A stretch of 64,000 bases of DNA. Source: JAUSFM01 sp964343705 (lineage in GTDB: Archaea; Nanobdellota; Nanobdellia; Woesearchaeales; UBA12501). The stretch is from positions 62,001 through 126,000 of the forward strand of contig CAYFJX010000006.1 of NCBI GenBank assembly GCA_964343705.1. The letters run 5' to 3'. The notes beneath the pieces are model-generated. The model was not told where the DNA came from. It ran no database searches and was given only the letters and a program-made list of their open reading frames with translations. Of the stretch, positions 24,083 through 32,022 are shown in pieces. Numbering within the stretch: position 1 is the stretch's first letter; every line of letters begins with the position of its first letter. A program made the translations under genes and the position numbers.

Positions 24083-26772
24083 AGATAACCATTGTGGGAA
24101 CAGGATATGTGGGATTGTGTTCTGGCGCATGCCTTGCCAACTTTGGTAATGAAGTAGTATGCTTAGATATTGACGCTGAAAAAATAGGGAAGTTAAACAA
24201 TGGTGTTATTCCTATTTACGAGCCTGGGCTTAAAGACGTTGTTGTGAGCAATGTAGAAAAAGGACGATTACGTTTTACAACCAATAAACAAGAAGCCATT
24301 GAACACGGAGATATCATTGTTATGGCAGTTGGCACGCCATCTGCAGAAGATGGGAGTGTGGATCTGCGCTTTGTAGACAGTGTTGCTAACGATGTTGGCC
24401 AACACATTGATCGATACAAAATTATTGTAAACAAAAGCACTGTTCCTGTAGGAACAGCTGATCGTGTTAAAGATTTGGTTTTGAAAAAACAAGCAGAGCT
24501 TGGTAAAAAAATTGAATTTGACGTTGTTTCAAACCCAGAGTTTCTTCGTGAAGGATGTGCTGTCAAAGACTTTCAAAATCCTGACAGGGTTATTGTAGGT
24601 GTTGCATCTGAAAAAGCACGGGTAGTTATGGAAGAAATGTATGGTGCAATTGCTCGAATTGGACGACCTGTGGTGTTTACTGATGTTAGGACAGCTGAAA
24701 TGATAAAGTACGCGAGCAACGCCATGCTTGCTACACGAATTAGTTTTATGAATGAAGTTGCGCAGTTATGTGAGTCAATTGGTGCAGATATTAAAGGTGT
24801 TGCAAGGGGGATGGGATTGGACACTCGCATTGGCCCACAATTCCTGCAAGCTGGAGTCGGGTTTGGCGGGAGCTGTTTATTGGGTGCTGAAACAATTATT
24901 GTCAAACGAGGAAACGCTATTTTTCCTCTGCAACTTCAGGAAGTTTATATTTTATCAAAAAAAGCTGATATCGATGTTCTAAGTTTTGATTTCAAGTCAA
25001 AAAAAACCGTTTTTAGAAAGATCAAATCAGCAACAAAGAGAAAATATACTGATACTATTCTTACTATAAAAACAAGAATGAATAAAACAATAGAGGCTAC
25101 TAAAGATCATCCTTTTTGGGTTTTTTCAGATTCAAGGCTCAAAGTAAAGCTGGCAGAGGAGCTGTGTTTGAAGGATAAATTGCCATCTTTTCTTGGTTTT
25201 CCCTCTTTAACCTCCACTACTCACATTGATTTGATACATCATTTAGATTCAACTTTTGATTCTCGTAAGGTGCGAGTCAGACCAAGAACTAAAAAGTTTG
25301 GAGAGTGTAAGGAAATTCTGTCAACTAAAATTAAAGCAACAAGGTTAAGAGATGTGCTTAGGTCAAATTGTATGAATCTCAAAGAATTTCTTGCATTGGA
25401 AAAACTACTTTCTAAAAAAATCCAGAGGAAAGACTTATCTTTATTTACTTCTAAGGGCAACACTACTGAAATCCCCGCAGTTTTTAATATTGATAAAGAT
25501 CTGTGTAAACTTTTAGGTTATTATGCCAGTGAGGGAAATATCTCAACCGAAGCGGGAAAGAGAGGAATCAGAAAAAGAATCCAGTTTCATTTTCACAAAG
25601 ATGAAAAAGAGTATCTAGACGATGTGAGAAGAATCATGCAAAAGTTAGGTGTAAAATATTCACAACATACTGATTTGAAAAATAAAACAACTTCAATCAC
25701 TATATCTTCACGTCTTTTTGCTTTTCTTCTTGATAATTTGTTTGGCTGTGGTGTCAACTGCTATGCAGCAACAGTACCTGGCTTTATTTTTGGTCTGAAA
25801 AAGAGCCTCAAGATGTCTTTTTTACAATGCTTGTTTCGTGGTGATGGCCATGTTCACTTTCCAAAAGGAACCAATTCTGTGGTCTATGATTTTGGTTCAA
25901 TCAGTTATGATCTAGTTCACAAGACCATCTTGCTTTTTCATTCCTTGGGGATTGTTCCCAGTTATAAAACATCCCAGTCAAAGAAATCAACAGCTCCAGC
26001 CCATTTTTTCCGTGTTTCGACAAAAAAACAGATTGAAAGGTTGACTGGCTTCAAAGACAAAAAAACTCAGCAAAAAATTGATGCCACATTAAAACGATGC
26101 AAGGATATCAAGCCAGTTGGTTTCAAAAAATTTGAAGGTTATTGTTTAACTGATATAGTCAGTGTAACAAGCAGACAAGGAAATGATTATGTTTATTCAC
26201 TGGAAGTTGAAGAAACAGAGACATTTGTTACCAGTTTTGGTTTGATCGTCCATAACTGTTTTCCAAAAGACGTCAAAGGATTTATTGACATAGCACGACA
26301 GGGAGGAGTACATTTTAAGATTCTCAAAGCAGTCCATGAAGTAAATGAACAACAAAAAGCTTCAATGCTTCCAAAAATTCGCTCATTGATTGGTGATATC
26401 CGAGGAAAGAAAATCGCTCTATGGGGACTTTCGTTTAAACCAAAAACAGATGACATGCGAGAAGCACCCTCTCTTGTTGTTATTGATCAAGTTCTTCGTG
26501 AAGGAGGAACAGTTACTGCCTTTGATCCTGAATCAATGAGTGTAGCACGAACTATTGTTGGAGATAAGATAACCTATGCTGCAGATCCCTATGCAGCATT
26601 GCAAGACGCAGACTGTTTAGTCTTAGTTACTGAGTGGGATGTGTTCAGGCAGCCAGACTTTGAACGAATGAAACAACTTATGAAAAGTCCTAATATTGTT
26701 GATGGAAGAAATATATGGGAGCGAAAGTTTATACAAGAAAAAGGGTTCAAGTACATGGGGGTAGGACGATGA
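24079..26772 (+). CDS. UDP-glucose/GDP-mannose-type 6-dehydrogenase interrupted by an intein
   Basis: The 897-codon frame encodes a 436-residue dehydrogenase plus a 461-residue intein (residues 266-726). The extein has the Rossmann start ITIVGTGYVGL, STVPVGT, NPEFLREG, and the active-site motif GFGGS-C-FPKD, with the intein inserted exactly before the catalytic Cys, so that this Cys is also the +1 splicing residue. The C-terminal part has GLSFKPKTDDMREAPS and WERK, typical of UDP-glucose dehydrogenases. It makes a uronic-acid nucleotide sugar by two-step NAD oxidation. The enzyme should be inactive until spliced. A paralogue at 41273-42571 has no intein. Confidence 0.92.
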   Translation: MKITIVGTGYVGLCSGACLANFGNEVVCLDIDAEKIGKLNNGVIPIYEPGLKDVVVSNVEKGRLRFTTNKQEAIEHGDIIVMAVGTPSAEDGSVDLRFVDSVANDVGQHIDRYKIIVNKSTVPVGTADRVKDLVLKKQAELGKKIEFDVVSNPEFLREGCAVKDFQNPDRVIVGVASEKARVVMEEMYGAIARIGRPVVFTDVRTAEMIKYASNAMLATRISFMNEVAQLCESIGADIKGVARGMGLDTRIGPQFLQAGVGFGGSCLLGAETIIVKRGNAIFPLQLQEVYILSKKADIDVLSFDFKSKKTVFRKIKSATKRKYTDTILTIKTRMNKTIEATKDHPFWVFSDSRLKVKLAEELCLKDKLPSFLGFPSLTSTTHIDLIHHLDSTFDSRKVRVRPRTKKFGECKEILSTKIKATRLRDVLRSNCMNLKEFLALEKLLSKKIQRKDLSLFTSKGNTTEIPAVFNIDKDLCKLLGYYASEGNISTEAGKRGIRKRIQFHFHKDEKEYLDDVRRIMQKLGVKYSQHTDLKNKTTSITISSRLFAFLLDNLFGCGVNCYAATVPGFIFGLKKSLKMSFLQCLFRGDGHVHFPKGTNSVVYDFGSISYDLVHKTILLFHSLGIVPSYKTSQSKKSTAPAHFFRVSTKKQIERLTGFKDKKTQQKIDATLKRCKDIKPVGFKKFEGYCLTDIVSVTSRQGNDYVYSLEVEETETFVTSFGLIVHNCFPKDVKGFIDIARQGGVHFKILKAVHEVNEQQKASMLPKIRSLIGDIRGKKIALWGLSFKPKTDDMREAPSLVVIDQVLREGGTVTAFDPESMSVARTIVGDKITYAADPYAALQDADCLVLVTEWDVFRQPDFERMKQLMKSPNIVDGRNIWERKFIQEKGFKYMGVGR
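24874..26256 (+). mobile_element. Intein with LAGLIDADG endonuclease at the active site of the sugar dehydrogenase
   Basis: It starts with Cys (CLLGAETIIV, block A), has the block B TKDHPFW, and ends VTSFGLIVHN followed by extein Cys. LAGLIDADG helices are LLGYYASEGNIS and FLQCLFRGDGHVH. At 461 residues it is bifunctional. The joined extein would read GFGGSCFPKD, which restores a conserved dehydrogenase motif exactly and so fixes both boundaries. Confidence 0.93.
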
Positions 26773-27206
26773 GTTTGCTAGAAGCTGTAAAGGAGTTAGC
26801 AAAATGGGATCATGTTATTTATCAAGATGTTAGTAAACAGTATCATTTTTTTTCTGGTGTAGTTACCTATGCTTTTACTGGTTCTGAAAAAGAAGCAGGA
26901 TTCAAATTGTTGAGCACTGATTTACGTGTTGGAGCTGAACAACCACGGATTTATGCAATCAATGATATGGTGTTTTACAAAGTTCCTGTTGAGTTGTTTA
27001 TAGGGGACATGAGTGAGGATGAGATTAGAGCAATAATAGATAAACAGAATGGGGTTATGCTTCCAGAAGCATTACAAATACCAGAAATTGCGGGCATGTA
27101 TCCTGAACAAGTCCTAGAACAACTTGCGGATCTCAAAGAATTCTATGTGGCACCGGGTGAAATGCCAAAGGTTGAAGTAATGGATGTTAGTCATTTGTTG
27201 GAGTGA
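26769..27206 (+). CDS. Unknown protein, last gene of the nucleotide-sugar operon
   Basis: ATG 26769 overlaps the dehydrogenase stop (ATGA), so it is preferred to an upstream ATG at 26715. The 145-residue protein is mixed alpha/beta, with no signal peptide or membrane helix. Segments such as KELAKWDHVIYQDVSKQYHFF and MSEDEIRAIIDKQNG suggest a folded soluble protein. No family is recognised. Its position suggests a link to the operon's sugar pathway, but nothing in it shows that. Confidence 0.6.
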   Translation: MSLLEAVKELAKWDHVIYQDVSKQYHFFSGVVTYAFTGSEKEAGFKLLSTDLRVGAEQPRIYAINDMVFYKVPVELFIGDMSEDEIRAIIDKQNGVMLPEALQIPEIAGMYPEQVLEQLADLKEFYVAPGEMPKVEVMDVSHLLE

Positions 27207-27908
27207 TTACCACTCAGCAGCTTTATAACAACTACTTTCACAATATTTTCTGCCTGATTCTGGTGAAATAAACGCATCCTCTGGTCGGAAAACATCAGTG
27301 CACGAACAGCGTAGATATCCTTGACTTACTAATCGTGCTTGACGCGCTTTTTTCATTTCCCTTTCTAAGTCCCACTTTGCTTGTTGTCTAGCTTGTTCTT
27401 TGTCATATGCTTCATCAACACGTTTATCAAAATCAAAGTCACACTTTGCCCATGCTTCCTGCCGTGCTTTACGATGTTCAGAAAGTTGACGAGCAAGACG
27501 GTACTGGACATTTGGTTTTGTGATGTTAATATCAGCTCCAATTCTCGCAAGCATTACTCCTTCTTCAAGCGAGCGTTCGACCTTATTACCTCTTGAGGTA
27601 ACTTTGTAGGGCGGAACATTCCAACTTTCATCCTTGAAACCAGAACCAGGAATATTCTTTTCATAGTCTAGTCTTTCTTTTTCAAGTTGTTCATGTTGTG
27701 CCCTCTGAACAAGATGTGCATGTCTAAAAGCTCCAACTATGCAGCCAGCTAATGCTCCCATGCCTACTGAGAGTATATACTCAAAGTCATTAAAATGGGT
27801 AAGAATACCAGCTCTTGAAAGTAGTACATTTACTCCTCCTCCTACCACACTTCCAACACCAGTATAACCAACTAATGTCTCAAGAAGATTTACATTCTTT
27901 TTCATCAT
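27207..27908 (-). CDS. Membrane protein with C-terminal zinc-finger-like cluster
   Basis: The 233-residue protein has two N-terminal hydrophobic segments (LVGYTGVGSVVGGGVNVLL and YILSVGMGALAGCIVGAF), a long basic/acidic helical middle, and a C-terminal set CSC...YCESSC that fits a treble-clef or FCS-like zinc finger. Two adjacent ATGs (27908, 27905) are possible starts. The box gttaattaaatatc (27922-27936) is near the leaderless distance. It is convergent with the preceding operon, directly abutting it. Function unknown. Confidence 0.6.
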   Translation of the reverse strand: MMKKNVNLLETLVGYTGVGSVVGGGVNVLLSRAGILTHFNDFEYILSVGMGALAGCIVGAFRHAHLVQRAQHEQLEKERLDYEKNIPGSGFKDESWNVPPYKVTSRGNKVERSLEEGVMLARIGADINITKPNVQYRLARQLSEHRKARQEAWAKCDFDFDKRVDEAYDKEQARQQAKWDLEREMKKARQARLVSQGYLRCSCTDVFRPEDAFISPESGRKYCESSCYKAAEW

Positions 27909-27979
27909 GAACTCGGAACCAAGAGATATTTAATTAACTTATGCTAAACCCTTAAATACTCCTTATTTTTCATCCTTAT

Positions 27980-28504
27980 ATGGACAGAGATTTTGAACTT
28001 GACCTTATCTTTGGCGATGTTGGTCTAAACATTGCACAAAAGTATCTTGAATCCAGTTCACGCGTGTATGCGCTCGAAGATGTTTCTGCAGATGATGACT
28101 TCAAGACCAAAGGTGTTGATCTCACCTGGCGTGTTATGGACTTTGAGGAAGATGATTATGGTTTCTGGGGCGAGGTAAAACTCGACCTCAAAGGACATGT
28201 TACAGGCAACTGCTTTATTGAAATCGTAAGCAGTGTAAGACAAGGAACTCCTGGTTGGATGCACTACACCCAAGCAGATAGACTACTCTATGTGATGTTT
28301 GGTGAAAAAAAACTGTATGATCTTGATATGCGCCAAGTACTTAATCATGTACGAGCAAACCAGTGGTCCTACCCTGTTGGTCATGCAACAACACCGCTTC
28401 CTGGTGGGGGAAGTTATAAGACTCGAGGACTGCTTGTACCTCGAGATGAGCTACTGCAAATGACCAGTAACTGGCAACATCGTGGAATTGAAGAGTTTCT
28501 TTAA
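27980..28504 (+). CDS. Unknown protein with PD-(D/E)XK-nuclease-like features
   Basis: The 174-residue protein starts at ATG 27980, 20 nt after the box cttaaatact. An acidic residue in KGVDLTWRV, then GFWGEVKLDL (ExK) and the sequence TGNCFIEIVS, then GTPGWMHYTQADRLLYVMF, follow the order of PD-(D/E)XK phage-type nucleases (D...ExK...GNxxxE...GW...D...Y). This is a hint from motif order; no alignment was possible. It is convergent with a lipoprotein gene, overlapping by four bases. Confidence 0.6.
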   Translation: MDRDFELDLIFGDVGLNIAQKYLESSSRVYALEDVSADDDFKTKGVDLTWRVMDFEEDDYGFWGEVKLDLKGHVTGNCFIEIVSSVRQGTPGWMHYTQADRLLYVMFGEKKLYDLDMRQVLNHVRANQWSYPVGHATTPLPGGGSYKTRGLLVPRDELLQMTSNWQHRGIEEFL

Positions 28505-29763
28505 CGTAGTTTACACACTTCAACCTTCTGAGGACTTGAAACAACTAAGTTCTGGCTACTAGCTGCATACTTTGTTGCAGGCGTGTACACAGTTGCTTCA
28601 GTTCCAGTGCTCAGTGAGTTCACACTGATTATCATACCTGGCATTCGCTCATCAGATGTTTTCTTCTGGTAGAGTAAATGTCGCTCAGTTAATTTTGGTT
28701 GTGCAACCTCAATGCCATTCGGTTGCTGTGGAAACATGCTCACACCGTCAGTGGTCACATCATACACATGTACCTGCTTTGCAACACCATCAATGTTCAA
28801 GTGAGTGTACGCTACATTCTTACCATGGCCAGTTAATCCAACAGGACCATTTCGTACACCATCACGAACTTCCCGTACTGTTCGTCCATTACGGACATCA
28901 ACCACTTTCAGAACAGGACAGGTTGCTTTGAAATTACATGCTCCATCTTCAGAATCAAAGTAAGCAACAGCGCGTGAGGTCAAAACACCATACACTCGCT
29001 CATCTGAAGCTTCTTTAACACCACGAATTTCTACATCGCCACTGTCAACATCCCACTCTTGTAGAACAACATCATTATCAACATACTTACCAATCAAAAC
29101 TTTGTTACCAGTAAAACCATCTGGCACAGCAAGACGATCTTCATGCTGGTCTTCAGATGACAATGCACAGTTTTCTCCAATAACATATTCTAAACTTTCA
29201 CCAGCGCGAGGAAGGTCACACACCAGTACTTTGTTTACACGGCCTTCCATAACACCCACTTCAAGTGCAATGCGGTTTTCAGAAAGAATAGCGTACCCAT
29301 CACTGCGAATAGTTGCAAGCATTTCTTGCATAATGCCACCAGCAGGACCTTGATCTTCATACTGTAGAACAATAGCACCATTTGGCGTGTCAAAAATCTT
29401 ATTACCCTTAGTATCATTCACCACTATTTTAGAAACATCACCCCATGTTGCTTTAAGTGCAACATAATCATCAGTTACAGAAGCAACATCAAATTCTAGC
29501 TCATTGCTTTCAGCTAGGGTGGTGAATTCATCACAGTCACCCTCAACCCATTCATTATCAACACAATCATCAATACGTGTTCCAATACACGCGTCACCAC
29601 ACTCTTCTACTTTTGTTTCCCCATCTTCACATTCTGGAACATACGGTTCAGGATCAGTGGTGACAACTTCTTCAATTTCAACTGTGTGTTTTTCTTCTCC
29701 ACATCCTTGATACAATACTGCTCCAGCTCCAATGCTAATTGCTAATAATAGTTCGTTTTTCAT
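28501..29763 (-). CDS. Secreted lipoprotein with possible beta-propeller
   Basis: The 420-residue protein begins at ATG 29763 (MKNELLLAISIGAGAVLYQGCG), giving a short signal peptide and a lipobox-like YQGC. The open frame extends 48 bases further upstream but crosses the TATA box (acttataaac, ~29781-29790). After a Glu/Cys-rich linker (CEDGETKVEECGDACIGTR) comes a domain of repeated strands with WD-like turns (VLQEWDVDSGDVEIRG; VLKVVDVRNGRTV; QVHVYDVTTDGV), which is suggestive of a beta propeller like those of TolB/WD proteins. It is probably surface exposed. Function unknown. Confidence 0.68.
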   Translation of the reverse strand: MKNELLLAISIGAGAVLYQGCGEEKHTVEIEEVVTTDPEPYVPECEDGETKVEECGDACIGTRIDDCVDNEWVEGDCDEFTTLAESNELEFDVASVTDDYVALKATWGDVSKIVVNDTKGNKIFDTPNGAIVLQYEDQGPAGGIMQEMLATIRSDGYAILSENRIALEVGVMEGRVNKVLVCDLPRAGESLEYVIGENCALSSEDQHEDRLAVPDGFTGNKVLIGKYVDNDVVLQEWDVDSGDVEIRGVKEASDERVYGVLTSRAVAYFDSEDGACNFKATCPVLKVVDVRNGRTVREVRDGVRNGPVGLTGHGKNVAYTHLNIDGVAKQVHVYDVTTDGVSMFPQQPNGIEVAQPKLTERHLLYQKKTSDERMPGMIISVNSLSTGTEATVYTPATKYAASSQNLVVSSPQKVEVCKLR

Positions 29764-29885
29764 AGTGCTCCCTCGTAATAGTTTATAAGTGTAGAAAGGG
29801 AGGGCAGGCAAGGGATATAAACTTTTAATGTAGTGGGCTGGACTGCAGGGTAAGGCTTAAATACCTCCTATTTCTCCCCTTTATC

Positions 29886-30113
29886 ATGCTACCCTTACAC
29901 GAACTTATCATGAAGTCATGGGATGGCATGACTGAGTACGAAGCAGACGTTGCATGTTACCAATATGAAGCAATTAGACTACGGCAAGAACTAGAACGAA
30001 CAGGTACTGACTTAGTTCTTGGAAAAGGTGGTAGGGAATCATTTCAACCTTCAGATCTAGAAATTGATAGTTTGGGTTTAGGATTAAATGCTCTCTACAA
30101 AGCAATGGAATAG
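29886..30113 (+). CDS. N-terminal part of an unknown protein, ends at an in-frame amber codon
   Basis: The 75-residue frame begins at ATG 29886, 21 nt after the box ggcttaaatac (29855-29864). It ends ALYKAME followed by TAG (30111-30113), after which the same frame stays open without a break through 30518. The joined sequence of 210 residues looks like one helical protein, so this may be a single gene with a nonsense mutation, a read-through codon or a sequencing error. TAG serves as an ordinary stop elsewhere in the window (for example 8070, 11295, 18332). No family recognised. Confidence 0.5.
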   Translation: MLPLHELIMKSWDGMTEYEADVACYQYEAIRLRQELERTGTDLVLGKGGRESFQPSDLEIDSLGLGLNALYKAME

Positions 30114-30149
30114 TTAACACAAGAAGGTCCATTAAATGTACAACAATAC

Positions 30150-30518
30150 ATGGAATTACAAAAGTATGTGATTGACTACTTACCTCGAGCAATCTGGGAC
30201 AATGGAGCATGGTTTAAATTCTTTAATAAAAGTGTAGAAGAAAATGAGATTCCTGTTGATGAAGATGTGTTAGGGTACATGATGCAAAATCAGCGGCTGT
30301 ACTTTGAGTATGCAATGGGTGGTGCCATACAAAGAAGGGATGGTACAAGTGATGAAGAAGCAATGGGTCGTGCTGCAGTAATCAAATTAAAAGGAGTTGA
30401 CATTGATGGCAAAGGGGATATAACACCCTCTATCATCGATGTACTACCACCAGACGCAGATGCTCGACAAATATATGAAATCTTCACTGGTAGGAATGTT
30501 GGTGTTACATTGCAGTAA
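30150..30518 (+). CDS. C-terminal part of the same unknown protein
   Basis: ATG 30150 opens a 122-residue product in the same frame as the preceding ORF, 12 codons after its amber stop. No Shine-Dalgarno or TATA box lies just before it, which argues that it is normally translated as the continuation of the upstream frame. It contains WDNGAWFKFF and an acidic DVDIDGKGDITPS-like stretch (GVDIDGKGDITPSIIDV). Function unknown. Confidence 0.5.
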   Translation: MELQKYVIDYLPRAIWDNGAWFKFFNKSVEENEIPVDEDVLGYMMQNQRLYFEYAMGGAIQRRDGTSDEEAMGRAAVIKLKGVDIDGKGDITPSIIDVLPPDADARQIYEIFTGRNVGVTLQ

Positions 30519-30550
30519 CTCTTAAATACTTCTTATTTTTCCCTTTACTT

Positions 30551-31447
30551 ATGAGACCTATATTAGAGAATGCCTTTGTTCATTTTCCTTTTTGGATTTC
30601 AGGCTTGGATGCAGGTAGAATTATCTACAGGGATGCTCGTCGTATTGCAAAAGAAGAAAAGCATGTAACTCGCGAAGAAGTAGCTGATACTTTGGAAGAT
30701 ACGGTGCGACCCTTTGAGAATGGTGCTGCAGAAGCTATTTTTGACACTATTTTTTCAATTCGCTTGCAGGCAGAGGCATCAACTTCAAATATCAGAAAAC
30801 CAGGCTACTTTCTTCTTGAATTCAATCCTGCACTTGATGAAGGCAAGAAATGTGTTGTTGCACTTCAGAAGATGACATCAAAATTAAACGGTTTTCATGC
30901 AGCAGGTAATATTATACTCACCAAGCATCTACGGCCATCAACCCTGCGTCATGAAACAGGCCATGCAGTAGACGCTTCTGGATTACTTACAAAAGAAGAC
31001 CAAGAGGTAATCCACGCTGCACATTACGATGTATACTGTCATGTTCATGCTAGCGCACGACAAGGACAAACTATTGACGAGGCTTTGAAAGGAACTGGTG
31101 TAAGAAGATACGCTCACATACATGGACACAGACTTAGTCGCGGACCATTTTACTTAGAACGAGGTCACATTGCAAACCTGTGTGGTGTTACAGAAATAAC
31201 CAAAGAGCAATATGATGCATATGTGGCAGCAGGTATGCATGAATTATCTCCTAAGGATTATAAAGCCTTTCGTTGGCACCAAAGAAGAGGATTTGATCAT
31301 AGTGAAGCTTTTGCAGACGCGTTTGCAAAACTCACCAGTGGAGAAGAACTTGTTGTAAATGATGTTGGTTATAAGTTTCACACTGCAGTGAGAGAGGTAT
31401 TAGAGAAAAGACTCGGCAAGATGAAAGATAATTTGGTTAGGGTGTAA
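30551..31447 (+). CDS. Zincin-like metallopeptidase homologue
   Basis: The 298-residue protein carries the motif LRHETGHAVDA (HExxH, ~residues 137-141) and, ~120 residues later, HSEAFADAFAKL, whose Glu could be the third zinc ligand, as in gluzincin-type peptidases. There is no signal peptide, so it would act in the cytoplasm. The region between the motifs is His-rich (HAAHYDVYCHVHASA; RRYAHIHGHRLSRG). The TATA box cttaaatact (30521-30530) gives a leaderless start. Substrate unknown. Confidence 0.7.
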   Translation: MRPILENAFVHFPFWISGLDAGRIIYRDARRIAKEEKHVTREEVADTLEDTVRPFENGAAEAIFDTIFSIRLQAEASTSNIRKPGYFLLEFNPALDEGKKCVVALQKMTSKLNGFHAAGNIILTKHLRPSTLRHETGHAVDASGLLTKEDQEVIHAAHYDVYCHVHASARQGQTIDEALKGTGVRRYAHIHGHRLSRGPFYLERGHIANLCGVTEITKEQYDAYVAAGMHELSPKDYKAFRWHQRRGFDHSEAFADAFAKLTSGEELVVNDVGYKFHTAVREVLEKRLGKMKDNLVRV

Positions 31448-31477
31448 TCGGCTCATTCCACTGGACACCCCTTTTTC

Positions 31478-31494
31478 TCCGAAACTTTTTCGGA
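31478..31494 (+). terminator. Hairpin downstream of the zincin-like gene
   Basis: TCCGAAA (31478-31484) and TTTCGGA (31488-31494) pair perfectly around CTT, about 30 nt after the stop of the preceding gene. It may be a terminator or operator. The surrounding 190-bp gap also holds a direct repeat cactggacac at 31459-31468 and 31535-31544, and a TATA-like box (ggtatttaaat, ~31561-31571) for the next genes. Confidence 0.35.
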
Positions 31495-31638
31495 TCTGTG
31501 ATGAATTTCGAAAAACATCCGGGAAGTTTTGCTTCACTGGACACTGGACATGTGCGCGTAAGGTATTTAAATGGGGGGGTGTTATACAGTTCAAAGTGAA
31601 AAATAGATATCAGAATAAAATAATAAAAAAGGAGAGTT

Positions 31639-31896
31639 ATGGAAAATAAAAAAACCTTATTTGGTAAGATACTAAAAGGCCTGATTACTTTAGGAGGTTT
31701 TTTTGGTCTTATAAGTATAACTGATTTAAGAATCCCTTTAAACATTTGGGCAATAATTGTAATATCTTTGATATTAATTATAATTATATGGCATGGCTTT
31801 GAAATGTACAGAAAAGTGTTAACTTACTTTAAGAAATTAGAAGAAAACATAAACTTTATTAAAAAAAGAGTATCAAAAAAGAGGAGACAAAAATGA
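31639..31896 (+). CDS. Small two-helix membrane protein of an AT-rich module
   Basis: The 85-residue product follows a strong AAGGAGAG Shine-Dalgarno before ATG 31639. It has two membrane segments (ILKGLITLGGFFGLISI; IWAIIVISLILIIIIW) and a basic C-terminal helix (YFKKLEENINFIKKRVSKKRRQK). Base composition is markedly AT-richer than in the neighbouring genes, suggesting recent transfer. It overlaps the next small gene by ATGA. Function unknown. Confidence 0.65.
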   Translation: MENKKTLFGKILKGLITLGGFFGLISITDLRIPLNIWAIIVISLILIIIIWHGFEMYRKVLTYFKKLEENINFIKKRVSKKRRQK

Positions 31897-32006
31897 TTAA
31901 TTTAAAAAAAGGAAAAATTGCAGCTTACATAAAAGAAATAATTATCTCTGTAATACTCTTGTATATTTTATGGATTATTATTAAATCTCTTTTTTTAGGT
32001 AATTGA
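31893..32006 (+). CDS. 37-residue single-helix membrane peptide
   Basis: ATG 31893 overlaps the stop of the preceding gene (ATGA), a typical translational coupling. The peptide has a basic start (MINLKKGKIAAYIKE) and one membrane helix (IIISVILLYILWIII). It is short, but the overlap and composition support a real gene. It could pair with the upstream membrane protein, as in small membrane toxin or holin-like pairs; that is speculation. Confidence 0.5.
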   Translation: MINLKKGKIAAYIKEIIISVILLYILWIIIKSLFLGN

Positions 32007-32022
32007 TTATTTTTTAGTTTAA

